64,000 bases of DNA, from assembly GCF_005503625.1 (NCBI RefSeq), contig NZ_SCMX01000004.1, positions 62,001 to 126,000 of the forward strand. The letters run 5' to 3'. A model generated the notes under the pieces. It did no database searches and was not told where the DNA came from. It saw only the letters and a program-made list of their open reading frames with translations. The DNA comes from Cupriavidus sp. 2SB (GTDB taxonomy: Bacteria > Pseudomonadota > Gammaproteobacteria > Burkholderiales > Burkholderiaceae). Position 1 is the stretch's first letter; each line of letters starts with the position of its first letter. Both the position numbers and the translations under genes were made by a program. This document shows positions 23,806 to 31,647 of this stretch, one piece after another.

Positions 23806-26058
23806 TCAGAACGTCATGCCAACGTTCAGCAGCACCGTCCGACGTGAAGTCGGAACCGCACGCACGGCACCAAACGACGACTGATAGTTCAGATGGTTCG
23901 TCAGGTTGTAGCCATTGAGCGAGATACGGTACTTGCCCTGCCTGTACGCGATCATTGCGTCGAGCGAGAAGTTGTCCGGCATCTTGGCGGTGTTCGCCGA
24001 ATCCGCCCAGTAGCCCGTGGCGTACTGCAGTCCACCGCCGATCGTCAGTTGGCCAGGCACCGGCAGCAGCGTGTGCGGAATGTCATACGCCGTCCACAGC
24101 GTGATGTTGTGCTTCGACACGCCCGGCGCCGTGTTGCCGACGGTTGTCGCCGTGGAGGCCGACGTGACTTCGCCGTTCAGATAGGCATACGCCACGCTAG
24201 CCGTCCAGCCACCGACGATACGGCCACTCAGGCCAAGCTCGACGCCACGAATACGCCGGCCTTCGCCAGAATCGGAGAAGCCATTGGTGATGTCGCCGGT
24301 GGCCGGGTCCACCGTGTACGCATTGCTCTTCTTGGTCTGGAACAGCGCACCGGTCAGGCCGAGCCGCTTGTCGAGGAAGTCCAGCTTGGCGCCCACTTCG
24401 ATGGTGTCCGCGCGTTCCGGCTCGTTGCTGAAGCCGTTCTGCGGCACTTCGGAACCCACGCCGCCCACTGCCACGGCGATGTCGGTGCCCACCGGACGAT
24501 ACGTGCGCGAGAACGACGTGTAGAACATGTAGTCCTTGGTCGGCTCCCAGATGGCGCTGATGGCCGGGCTCAGCTTCTTCGAGTCTGCGCTGCCGCCCAG
24601 CGTCGATGCGCTGGTGGCGTATTCGCTGCGGAAGTAGTCCCAGCGCAAGCTGCCCAGCAGCGAGACCTGGTCGTTGAAGTAAACGCGGTCGCTCATGAAC
24701 ACGCCCACGTTGGTGGCGTTGGCGTCGCGCGTGTTGTTGTAGGCAACCGTCGCATTCGGGCTGTTGTAGAACACCGAGTTGACCACGGTCTGGTTGTTGT
24801 TGCGGCCCGTCCAGCTACCCTGGTCACGATGATCTCGCTGGTAGATCGTGTCGAGACCGACCATCGCCTTGTGGCGGATGCTGCCGGTCATGAACTCGCC
24901 CTTGGCGCTCAACACGTTCTGCACACCCCAGCCGCGCTGCAGGTAGGTGGTGCCTCCGCCCGCGCCATACGGCAGCGCGACGTTGCGTCCCGACAGCAGC
25001 GTCTGCAGGTTGGCGTACGTCAGCGAGGCCGGATTGGTTGACGAGAAATCGCGCTCGTAGAAGCTGAAGCGCGTGTCATTGCTGATGGTGATGCCGTTAT
25101 CGAGCCGGGTCGAGAAGTTCGACGAGACGATGTGCGCATCGGTGGTATCGCGGTCGGTGTTGCGCACGTACGAGGTGGACGACGAGATGCCCGGCATGCC
25201 GTACTGCGTGAGCGGACGCAATACACCATCGGCACCCGCTGCCAGCGGCACGCCGAAATCGGGCGCGCCACTGCGATGCAGGTACGAATAGTTCAGGTGC
25301 CATTCCGTGCTGGTGCCCAGGCCCGTACCGAAGTCGATGGCGACGCCGCGACGGTCGTCGTCCACGTTGTTGCGGTCGGCCACGCGTCCGTTCTGGAACA
25401 TGCCGTTGATGCGCAGCGCCGAGGTGTCGTTCAGCTTGAAGTTGCTGTCCAGCGTCGTGCGATAGGTGGCATCGGAGCCGATACCCTGATCGATGCTGGT
25501 GCTGGTGTTGAGGTTGGCTTTCTTGGTGGTCTGGTTGATCAGGCCACCCACGTTACCCACGCCGAAGCTCTCGCCCGACGGCCCCTTGATGACTTCGACG
25601 CTTTCCGTATTGAACGCATCGCGCTTGTACGCGCCAAAATCGCGCAGGCCATCCACGTAGATATCGCCCTTGGCCGAGAGGCCGCGAATCCGGAACTGGT
25701 CGCCGTTCTGGCCGCCGTTGCCTTCGCCTGTGGAGATCGTGATGCCCGGCACGTTCTTGAGGATCTGCTCCAGCGACGTGGCGTGCTGCTGCTCGATGAC
25801 TTCCCTCGGCACCACGTTGATGGTCTTGGGCGTTTCCTTGACCGTTTCCGGCAGCCGCGAAATGCCGAGCGATGCATCGTTCGTGTTTTCAATGCCACGA
25901 CCGGTGACCGTGACCTGCGGCAGCACGTTGCCGCTGGCCGCGCCGGATACCGATTCGGTGGCGGACTGGGCATGGACGGCGAGCGGGAACAGGACGAGAC
26001 CGGCGGACGCACCCGAGACCAGCAGGCGGATGGCATTGGCTATTTTTCTTTGCTGCAC
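23806..26058 (-). CDS. TonB-dependent siderophore receptor (Fiu/PiuA-like)
   Basis: 750 aa from the GTG at 26056-26058, chosen because GGAG precedes it and the translation begins with a proper signal peptide (QQRKIANAIRLLVSGASAG to AVHAQ). A TTG farther up is poorer. Plug domain: LPQVTVTGRG (TonB-box region), ETPKTINVVPREVIEQQHA, IRGLSAKGDIYVDGLRDFGA and VEVIKGPSGESFGVGNVGG. The beta-barrel follows and ends in aromatic VLLNVGMTF. No STN domain, so no surface signalling. Neighbour piuC suggests a catecholate-type (Fiu-like) substrate. A Fur-box-like site lies at 26187-26205. Confidence 0.93.
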   Translation of the reverse strand: MQQRKIANAIRLLVSGASAGLVLFPLAVHAQSATESVSGAASGNVLPQVTVTGRGIENTNDASLGISRLPETVKETPKTINVVPREVIEQQHATSLEQILKNVPGITISTGEGNGGQNGDQFRIRGLSAKGDIYVDGLRDFGAYKRDAFNTESVEVIKGPSGESFGVGNVGGLINQTTKKANLNTSTSIDQGIGSDATYRTTLDSNFKLNDTSALRINGMFQNGRVADRNNVDDDRRGVAIDFGTGLGTSTEWHLNYSYLHRSGAPDFGVPLAAGADGVLRPLTQYGMPGISSSTSYVRNTDRDTTDAHIVSSNFSTRLDNGITISNDTRFSFYERDFSSTNPASLTYANLQTLLSGRNVALPYGAGGGTTYLQRGWGVQNVLSAKGEFMTGSIRHKAMVGLDTIYQRDHRDQGSWTGRNNNQTVVNSVFYNSPNATVAYNNTRDANATNVGVFMSDRVYFNDQVSLLGSLRWDYFRSEYATSASTLGGSADSKKLSPAISAIWEPTKDYMFYTSFSRTYRPVGTDIAVAVGGVGSEVPQNGFSNEPERADTIEVGAKLDFLDKRLGLTGALFQTKKSNAYTVDPATGDITNGFSDSGEGRRIRGVELGLSGRIVGGWTASVAYAYLNGEVTSASTATTVGNTAPGVSKHNITLWTAYDIPHTLLPVPGQLTIGGGLQYATGYWADSANTAKMPDNFSLDAMIAYRQGKYRISLNGYNLTNHLNYQSSFGAVRAVPTSRRTVLLNVGMTF

Positions 26059-26186
26059 GGAAAACTCCAGAGGAAGGACATTCGGTCTTGACGTGCAGCC
26101 GAGCCTTCGCTGGAGCAATCACCCTCCCCGTCAAAAGAGGTCATCACCGCAAATCGACGCCGCCAGACAGCGGGCATACCCGTCAA

Positions 26187-26205
26187 AATGCGAATGATTA
26201 CTATT
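26187..26205 (-). promoter_or_regulatory. Fur-box-like site upstream of TonB receptor
   Basis: On the minus strand AATAGTAATCATTCGCATT matches the 19-bp Fur consensus at 15 of 19 positions. It lies about 130 bp upstream of the receptor start and between it and the two-component system. Supports iron repression of receptor, piuC and the dehydrogenase. Confidence 0.65.
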
Positions 26206-26297
26206 TGGTGTTGCTGGGATTTGTTGAATTGTGGCGAAGTGTGGCAGCACGGGAACGGCTGCCAGCTTTCGCCACAGTCCGGTTGCCGCCACCCGGA

Positions 26298-27680
26298 CTA
26301 GGCAGGCAGTTCGATGACGGCACGCAGCCCGCCCGTCTCCCTGTTATGCAACGTGACATCGCCGCCATGCGCGCGAATGCACGACCGTGCAATCGCCAGG
26401 CCCAGGCCGAGACCGCCGGTCTCGGTGCTGCGGGCCGCATCGAGCCGCGCAAACGGCTCGAAGACCTGCTCCAGATGTTCGGGATCGATACCCGGCCCGC
26501 TGTCATCCACCTCGATGCGCAACGCTCCCGGTACCGCATCGGACCGGACCTTGACGCGAACTTCGCCAAAGCGCGTCGCATTGTCGATGATGTTGCCCAG
26601 TCCACGCTTCAGATGCACCGGGCGGCAGCGATACAACACGTCAGAGGCCAGTTCGCTCTTGAAGCTCACTGATCGTCCCTGAATGGTCTGCTGATCGACT
26701 ACCTCTCGGACCAGTTCCTCGAAGCACACGTCTTGCGTCGGCTCGCGCAGGGCATCGTCACGCGCAAAGCCCAGGATTTCCTCGACCATGATGCTCATCT
26801 CGTCCAGCGTCTGCACCATGGCATCGCGCAGCGGTTCATCATCGATGAACTCCGCGCGAATGCGCAAAGACGTCAGCGGGGTGCGCAGATCGTGGCCGAT
26901 GGCCGCCACCATCTGCGTGCGGCCGTTCACGAAGCGCGTGAGACTGGCCTGCATGTCGTTGAATGCCTGCGTAATCTCGCGGATGCCGCTGAGTCCGTCA
27001 GGCGCGGGCAGGATGACCTGTTCGCCACGACTCACGCGCTTCGATGCTTCCGTCAGATTCCTGAGCGGACGCATGATGCGACGGCCAAACAGCAGCGCGA
27101 TCAGCGCGGTGGGCAACATGCCCACGAGCAACGAGAAACTCAATACGCGCGACCAGTGCGCAGGCAACATCGTCGGCAGACTGCGGCTCAACAGCCATTG
27201 ACCATTCGGCAGCCTGACGTCGATGTCGAGTCCCCATGCGTGATCGCTCCGGAACGCATGGTCGAGCCCGTTCCGGTGCGCGGGACGCCCGCCTTCGAGC
27301 GCGCCCGGCCCCACCCGCTCCAGCCGCACATACACCGGCACATCGTTCGATATCCCCAGCAACGTGCGCAGTCGCTTGGCTATCGCCGCTTCCTGTTCGC
27401 CAGTCTCCGGAAAGCCGGCCAAGGGATGGATGGCCAGCGTGAACGTGGTATCGGGCAGGCTGATGTCCTTGAGCACGGCCTCGGCGTCGGCAGAGCGCTC
27501 GGCTACCCGATAGGCCGACAGCACGCGTGTTTCGATGGTGCGAATCGATAGCGGATGGATAGTCGCGTTGTCCGCGCGCCACCACGTCAGCGCCACCACG
27601 GCAATCACGTGCGCGGCAACGAGCGCGAGGAGCCACAGGGCAATCAGTTGCCCCGACAAACTGCGCGGCAACCACTTCAT
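26298..27680 (-). CDS. Sensor histidine kinase
   Basis: 460 aa inner-membrane sensor. TM1 at about 12-32, periplasmic domain 35-175, TM2 about 177-199, HAMP region (RPLRNLTEASKRVSRGE) at 204-220, H-box GHDLRTPLTSLR with phospho-acceptor H263, N-box NIIDNATRFG, G1 DDSGPGID and G2 GGLGLGLAI. The start overlaps the stop of the response regulator by four bases. Probably of the OmpR-partner class (RstB/PmrB/EnvZ-like). The stimulus is unknown; the unit is flanked by iron uptake on one side and ArnT on the other. Confidence 0.92.
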   Translation of the reverse strand: MKWLPRSLSGQLIALWLLALVAAHVIAVVALTWWRADNATIHPLSIRTIETRVLSAYRVAERSADAEAVLKDISLPDTTFTLAIHPLAGFPETGEQEAAIAKRLRTLLGISNDVPVYVRLERVGPGALEGGRPAHRNGLDHAFRSDHAWGLDIDVRLPNGQWLLSRSLPTMLPAHWSRVLSFSLLVGMLPTALIALLFGRRIMRPLRNLTEASKRVSRGEQVILPAPDGLSGIREITQAFNDMQASLTRFVNGRTQMVAAIGHDLRTPLTSLRIRAEFIDDEPLRDAMVQTLDEMSIMVEEILGFARDDALREPTQDVCFEELVREVVDQQTIQGRSVSFKSELASDVLYRCRPVHLKRGLGNIIDNATRFGEVRVKVRSDAVPGALRIEVDDSGPGIDPEHLEQVFEPFARLDAARSTETGGLGLGLAIARSCIRAHGGDVTLHNRETGGLRAVIELPA

Positions 27681-28414
27681 ACCGGCTCGGCCAGCACCCG
27701 GCTCGTCAGCAGGTAGCCGTCGCCGCGCACCGTCTTCAGCATTTCCGGACGCCGGGGGTCCGGCTCCAATTTCTTGCGCAGGCGGCTGACCTGACTGTCG
27801 ATGCTGCGATCGAATGTGGCGGTATCGGACCGCTGCGTGAGATTCAGCAACTGGCTGCGACTCAGCACACGATTGGCGTTCTCCACCAGCGCGCGGAGCA
27901 GGTGGAATTCGGCGGTGCTGATCGGCACATCGGTGTCGGAGGGGTTCCGGAGTTCGCGGGATCGCGTATCAAACGTCCATCCGCCAAAGCTGAATCGATA
28001 CTCGGGCTGCGCAGGAGGAAGCGCCATATCGCGATGTTCCGCGGGTCGATTGCGCCGGAGCACACTGCGAATCCGGGCCACCAGCTCGCGCGGATCAAAA
28101 GGCTTCACCACATAGTCGGACGCGCCGATTTCCAGGCCTGCGATGCGATCGGCCTGTTCGGCCACCGCCGTCAGCAGAATGACTGGCGTGCCCACACGCT
28201 CGGACACAAAGCGGCACAACGACAGGCCGTCTTCGCCGGGAAGCATGATGTCCAGCACGATCAGGCTGAAAGAACGTTCCTCCAGCCGTTGCCGCATGGC
28301 CTTGCCGTCGCCCACGGTCTCGACTTCGAACTCGAAGCGGCGGAAGTATGTGGCCAATGGGTCACGAATATTGATGTGATCGTCGACGATCAGAATGCTG
28401 GGACGCGCGTCCAT
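27677..28414 (-). CDS. OmpR-family response regulator
   Basis: 245 aa. Receiver domain residues 6-120 with DD at 11-12, phospho-acceptor D55 (VLDIMLPGEDG), T82 and K104 (VVKPFDP). Winged-helix DNA-binding domain from about 148 to 240, with the RSIDSQVSRLRKKLEPDPRR recognition region. Co-translated with the kinase (ATGA). Divergent from the ArnT-like gene; the dyad at 28560-28576 in the shared region is its most likely site. Confidence 0.93.
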   Translation of the reverse strand: MDARPSILIVDDHINIRDPLATYFRRFEFEVETVGDGKAMRQRLEERSFSLIVLDIMLPGEDGLSLCRFVSERVGTPVILLTAVAEQADRIAGLEIGASDYVVKPFDPRELVARIRSVLRRNRPAEHRDMALPPAQPEYRFSFGGWTFDTRSRELRNPSDTDVPISTAEFHLLRALVENANRVLSRSQLLNLTQRSDTATFDRSIDSQVSRLRKKLEPDPRRPEMLKTVRGDGYLLTSRVLAEPV

Positions 28415-28429
28415 ACCCCTCGAACTTAC

Positions 28430-28448
28430 AAATAAGAATCATTTCCCG
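28430..28448. promoter_or_regulatory. Weak Fur-like site ahead of response regulator
   Basis: AATAAGAATCATTTCCCG-like sequence keeps the central AATCATT and one outer block but only about 12 of 19 consensus bases. It is 15 bp upstream of the regulator start. Could be a degenerate Fur site or chance. Confidence 0.25.
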
Positions 28449-28559
28449 CGATTCTAGCTTAACTACTATGCCGCGCCGACGCGCCTGGCGCCGTACAGGG
28501 AGCACGCAAGCGCGCCGTTCCTGTCACGGTCTGATGCTTTGGTGTTGGAAACCACACAG

Positions 28560-28576
28560 CTTAATGTTCGATTAAG
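28560..28576. promoter_or_regulatory. CTTAAT-N5-ATTAAG dyad upstream of ArnT-like gene
   Basis: CTTAATGTTCGATTAAG is a perfect 6-bp inverted repeat with a 5-base centre. The half-site CTTAAT is the half-site of PmrA boxes, although those are direct repeats. It is 89 bp upstream of the ArnT-like start and between it and an OmpR-family regulator. Confidence 0.5.
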
Positions 28577-28664
28577 GTCCATTCGATAGTCTCGGGAAAA
28601 ACGTGCCGGCCTGTGTTCTCACGGGTCCGTCGCGATCGACATCACCGTTTCCTGACACGCATCG

Positions 28665-30401
28665 ATGCTGCAACGAGAGGCCCAGCGCCCCCCGCTTATT
28701 TCGCATGACGTACCGTTGCCCCGTTATCGGCCGCTCGCAACGGGCAACGCCTATCTGATGTGGATTGCGGTGTTTGTCGGCGTGGCGCTCGTACTCTGGT
28801 TTGGCACGCTGGGGTTGCGCCATCTGGTGGGTCCGGACGAAGGCCGCTACGCAGAAATTTCGCGCGAGATGCTCACCACCGGCGACTGGGTGACCATCCG
28901 CTACAACGCACTCAAGTACTTCGAGAAGCCGCCCTTCCATATGTGGGCAACGGCGGTCGCCTACGCGCTGTTCGGCATCGGCGAATGGCAGGCGCGTCTG
29001 ACCGTGGCACTGGCCGGGCTGCTGGGCATTGTCATGACGATGCTTGCCACCTGGCGCTGGTTCGGCGTGCGTGCCGCAGCGTTTGCGGGACTGGCACTGC
29101 TGGCCGCGCCCATGTGGAGCGTGGCGGCGCACTTCAATACGCTCGACATGACCCTGGCCGGCGTCATGTCATGCATCCTGGCCTGCATGCTGATCGCCCA
29201 GCACCCCGATAACACCGCGTCCCAACGCAGGACATGGATGCTGGCGAGCTGGGCGGCGATGGGGGTGGCGATCCTGACCAAGGGTCTTGTCGGTATCGCA
29301 CTGCCGGGCCTGGTCCTTGTGGTCTATACCTGCATCACGCGCGACTGGAACCTGTGGCGACGCCTGTACCTGCTTCCTGGTGCCGCGCTCATGGTGGCGA
29401 TCAGTGCGCCGTGGTTCTATCTGGTTTCCACCCGCAATCCCGAGTTCCTGCACTTCTTTTTCATCCACGAGCACTGGCAGCGCTACACCTCCAACCTGCA
29501 TGCGCGGGGCGGACCGATCGTGTACTTCGTGCCCCTGATTCTTGGTGGATTCCTGCCATGGGTCGGCCTGTTTCCGCGCATCTGGGCCGCCATCCGCCTG
29601 CCCGCCGCGCATCGCCGGACAACGTTCCGCCCGGCCCTGATGGCCGGGGTCTGGGCCATCGCGATCTTCACGTTCTTCAGCCTGTCGCATTCCAAGCTGC
29701 CCGGCTATATCGTGCCCGTGTTTCCGGCACTGGGCATCCTGGCGGGCGTGGCGCTCGACAAGATCGACGCCCGCGCATGGCGCAAGCAGTTGATGGGCAT
29801 GGCCGTGCTGACCAGTTGTGGCCTGCTGGCCAGCCCCGTGGTGGCCACGCTCAACGCCAACCACACGCCCAACATGTTCTGGCGCGCCTATGCGATCTGG
29901 GCCGCGCTGGCATTTGTGCTGATGCTGTTGTCCATCGCCGTCTCGTTCCTCTTGCTCCATCGTGGCGTGCTGCGCAGCGTGGCCGTGTACGCGCTCGGGA
30001 TGTACGTCGGCTTCACCGTGGCGCTGCTCGGCCATGAAACGGTCGGCGGCCCGGCGTCCGGCGCCAGCCTCGCGCCACAGATCAAGCAGGTGCTGAGACC
30101 CGGCATGAAGCTGTACGCTGTGGAAATGCTCGACCATACGCTGCCGTTCTATGTGGGGCATCCGCTGACGATGGTGGGCTCGGCGGACGAACTGACCTTC
30201 GGCACCGAGATGGAACCGCAACGTGCGGTGCCTGACATTGCCACGTTTGCGAAGGACTGGGCCGGCAAGGCTCCGGCGCTCGCCGTGATGTCGCCCCAGA
30301 CCTACCTGGAACTCTCGCCAGCCTTGCGCTTCTACGTCGTGGACCGCGACTGGCGCCGGGTGGTCGTGAGCAACAGGCCCGTACCGCTCCCCTCCCGCTG
30401 A
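28665..30401 (+). CDS. ArnT-like lipid-A aminoarabinose (GT39/GT83) glycosyltransferase
   Basis: 578 aa integral inner-membrane protein with about 12 predicted helices. The N-terminal periplasmic loop has GPDEGRYAEISREML (about 64-78), the GT-C acidic motif of ArnT, then ALKYFEKPPFHMWA. WMLASWAAMGVAILTKGLVG and FFSLSHSKLPGYIVPVFP are further ArnT-type segments. These enzymes transfer an undecaprenyl-phosphate-linked sugar (L-Ara4N) to lipid A. The UDP-sugar synthase follows by 36 bp, supporting a sugar-lipid modification operon. arnB, arnC and arnD are not in the window, so the sugar donor could also be another pentose. Confidence 0.88.
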   Translation: MLQREAQRPPLISHDVPLPRYRPLATGNAYLMWIAVFVGVALVLWFGTLGLRHLVGPDEGRYAEISREMLTTGDWVTIRYNALKYFEKPPFHMWATAVAYALFGIGEWQARLTVALAGLLGIVMTMLATWRWFGVRAAAFAGLALLAAPMWSVAAHFNTLDMTLAGVMSCILACMLIAQHPDNTASQRRTWMLASWAAMGVAILTKGLVGIALPGLVLVVYTCITRDWNLWRRLYLLPGAALMVAISAPWFYLVSTRNPEFLHFFFIHEHWQRYTSNLHARGGPIVYFVPLILGGFLPWVGLFPRIWAAIRLPAAHRRTTFRPALMAGVWAIAIFTFFSLSHSKLPGYIVPVFPALGILAGVALDKIDARAWRKQLMGMAVLTSCGLLASPVVATLNANHTPNMFWRAYAIWAALAFVLMLLSIAVSFLLLHRGVLRSVAVYALGMYVGFTVALLGHETVGGPASGASLAPQIKQVLRPGMKLYAVEMLDHTLPFYVGHPLTMVGSADELTFGTEMEPQRAVPDIATFAKDWAGKAPALAVMSPQTYLELSPALRFYVVDRDWRRVVVSNRPVPLPSR

Positions 30402-30437
30402 ATTCTTTTTTGTTCACTCCATTTTTTTGAATTTCTT

Positions 30438-31493
30438 ATGCAGCAAAAGCGAGTCCTGATCCTCGGCGTCAATGGCTTCATCGGCCACCATCTGACGCGC
30501 CGCATCCTCGAAACCACCTCGTGGGAGGTCTACGGCATGGACATGGCCTCCGACCGCCTTGGCGATCTGGTGAACCACCCCCGCATGCACTTCTCCGAGG
30601 GCGACATCACCATCAACAAGGAGTGGGTCGAGTACAACATCCGCAAGTGCGATGTCATCCTGCCGCTCGTGGCCATCGCCACCCCGGCCACCTACGTGCG
30701 TAACCCGCTGCGTGTGTTCGAGCTGGACTTCGAAGCCAACCTGCCCATCGTGCGCAGCGCCGTGAAGTACGGCAAGCACCTGGTCTTCCCCTCGACCTCC
30801 GAGGTCTACGGCATGTGCACGGACGACGAGTTCGACCCCGAAGCCTCGTCGCTGGTCTACGGCCCGATCAACAAGCCGCGCTGGATCTACGCCTGCTCCA
30901 AGCAACTGATGGACCGCGTGATTCACGCCTATGGCATGGAGCAGGGCCTGAACTACACGCTGTTCCGTCCGTTCAACTGGATTGGTGCCGGGCTGGACTC
31001 GATCTTCGAATCGAAGGAAGGCTCCTCGCGCGTGGTCACCCAGTTCCTGGGTCACATCGTGCGCGGCGAGCCAATCAAGCTCGTCGATGGTGGCGCCCAG
31101 AAGCGGGCTTTCGCCGATATCTCGGACGGCATCTCGGCGCTGATGCAGATCATCGAGAACAAGAACGGCGTGGCCAGCGGCAAGATCTTCAATATCGGCA
31201 ACCCGGCCAATATCCACTCCGTGCGCGAACTGGCAGAGATGATGCTGTCGATGGCTGCCGAATACCCCGAGTACGCCGAGTACGCGCAGCAGACCAGGAT
31301 TGTGGAAACCTCGTCGGGCGAGTTCTACGGCAAGGGATACCAGGACGTGCAGCACCGCGTGCCGAAGATCGACAACACCATCGAGGAACTGGGCTGGAAG
31401 CCTGAACTGAACATGGAACAGGCGCTGCGCCGGATCTTCGAAGCGTATCGCGACAAGGTGGTGGAAGCGCGGACGTTGGTGGGGGGCAATTGA
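30438..31493 (+). CDS. Bifunctional UDP-4-keto-pentose/UDP-xylose synthase (ArnA C-terminal-like SDR)
   Basis: 351 aa extended SDR. The nucleotide loop GVNGFIGHHL is at 10-19, followed by IATPATYVRNPLRVFELDFE, the catalytic Ser/Thr region FPSTSEVYGM, the YxxxK as YACSK (about 153-157), FRPFNWIGAGLDS and the C-terminal WKPEL. It matches the dehydrogenase/decarboxylase half of ArnA and the Ralstonia enzyme U4kpxs, which oxidatively decarboxylates UDP-glucuronate to UDP-4-keto-pentose and can reduce it to UDP-xylose. No formyltransferase domain. Second in the operon with ArnT; its product can feed UDP-L-Ara4N synthesis. Confidence 0.9.
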   Translation: MQQKRVLILGVNGFIGHHLTRRILETTSWEVYGMDMASDRLGDLVNHPRMHFSEGDITINKEWVEYNIRKCDVILPLVAIATPATYVRNPLRVFELDFEANLPIVRSAVKYGKHLVFPSTSEVYGMCTDDEFDPEASSLVYGPINKPRWIYACSKQLMDRVIHAYGMEQGLNYTLFRPFNWIGAGLDSIFESKEGSSRVVTQFLGHIVRGEPIKLVDGGAQKRAFADISDGISALMQIIENKNGVASGKIFNIGNPANIHSVRELAEMMLSMAAEYPEYAEYAQQTRIVETSSGEFYGKGYQDVQHRVPKIDNTIEELGWKPELNMEQALRRIFEAYRDKVVEARTLVGGN

Positions 31494-31584
31494 ACGGCAC
31501 GGTACAAATGTCGTGTATGGACACTTTGGACATTTGACCGCTGCGCGCGGCGCTCCGCCAGAAGACGTTCGACGTCATCTCTCG

Positions 31585-31627
31585 GTTTGCTCCCCTCTCC
31601 CATGACATGGGAGAGGGGAGCAAACCA
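31585..31627. repeat. REP-like palindrome, copy 1 (43 bp, perfect)
   Basis: A perfect palindrome with 21-bp arms around one central A. Left arm begins GGTTTGCTCCCCTCTCCC. It lies between the convergent ends of the UDP-sugar synthase (31493) and TonB receptor (31648). Same family as 36376-36507, 58261-58299 and 63140-63275. May act as a bidirectional terminator or 3'-end stabiliser. Confidence 0.85.
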
Positions 31628-31647
31628 GCAGTGTTTGAATACCCACC

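Noticed and set aside
28665..31493. Complete arn (L-Ara4N) operon
   Set aside because: Only the ArnT-like and UDP-sugar synthase genes are present in the window.
31585..31627. Ordinary rho-independent terminator
   Set aside because: The stem is perfect but no T-run follows, and the same sequence recurs at three other places, so it is listed as a repeat.
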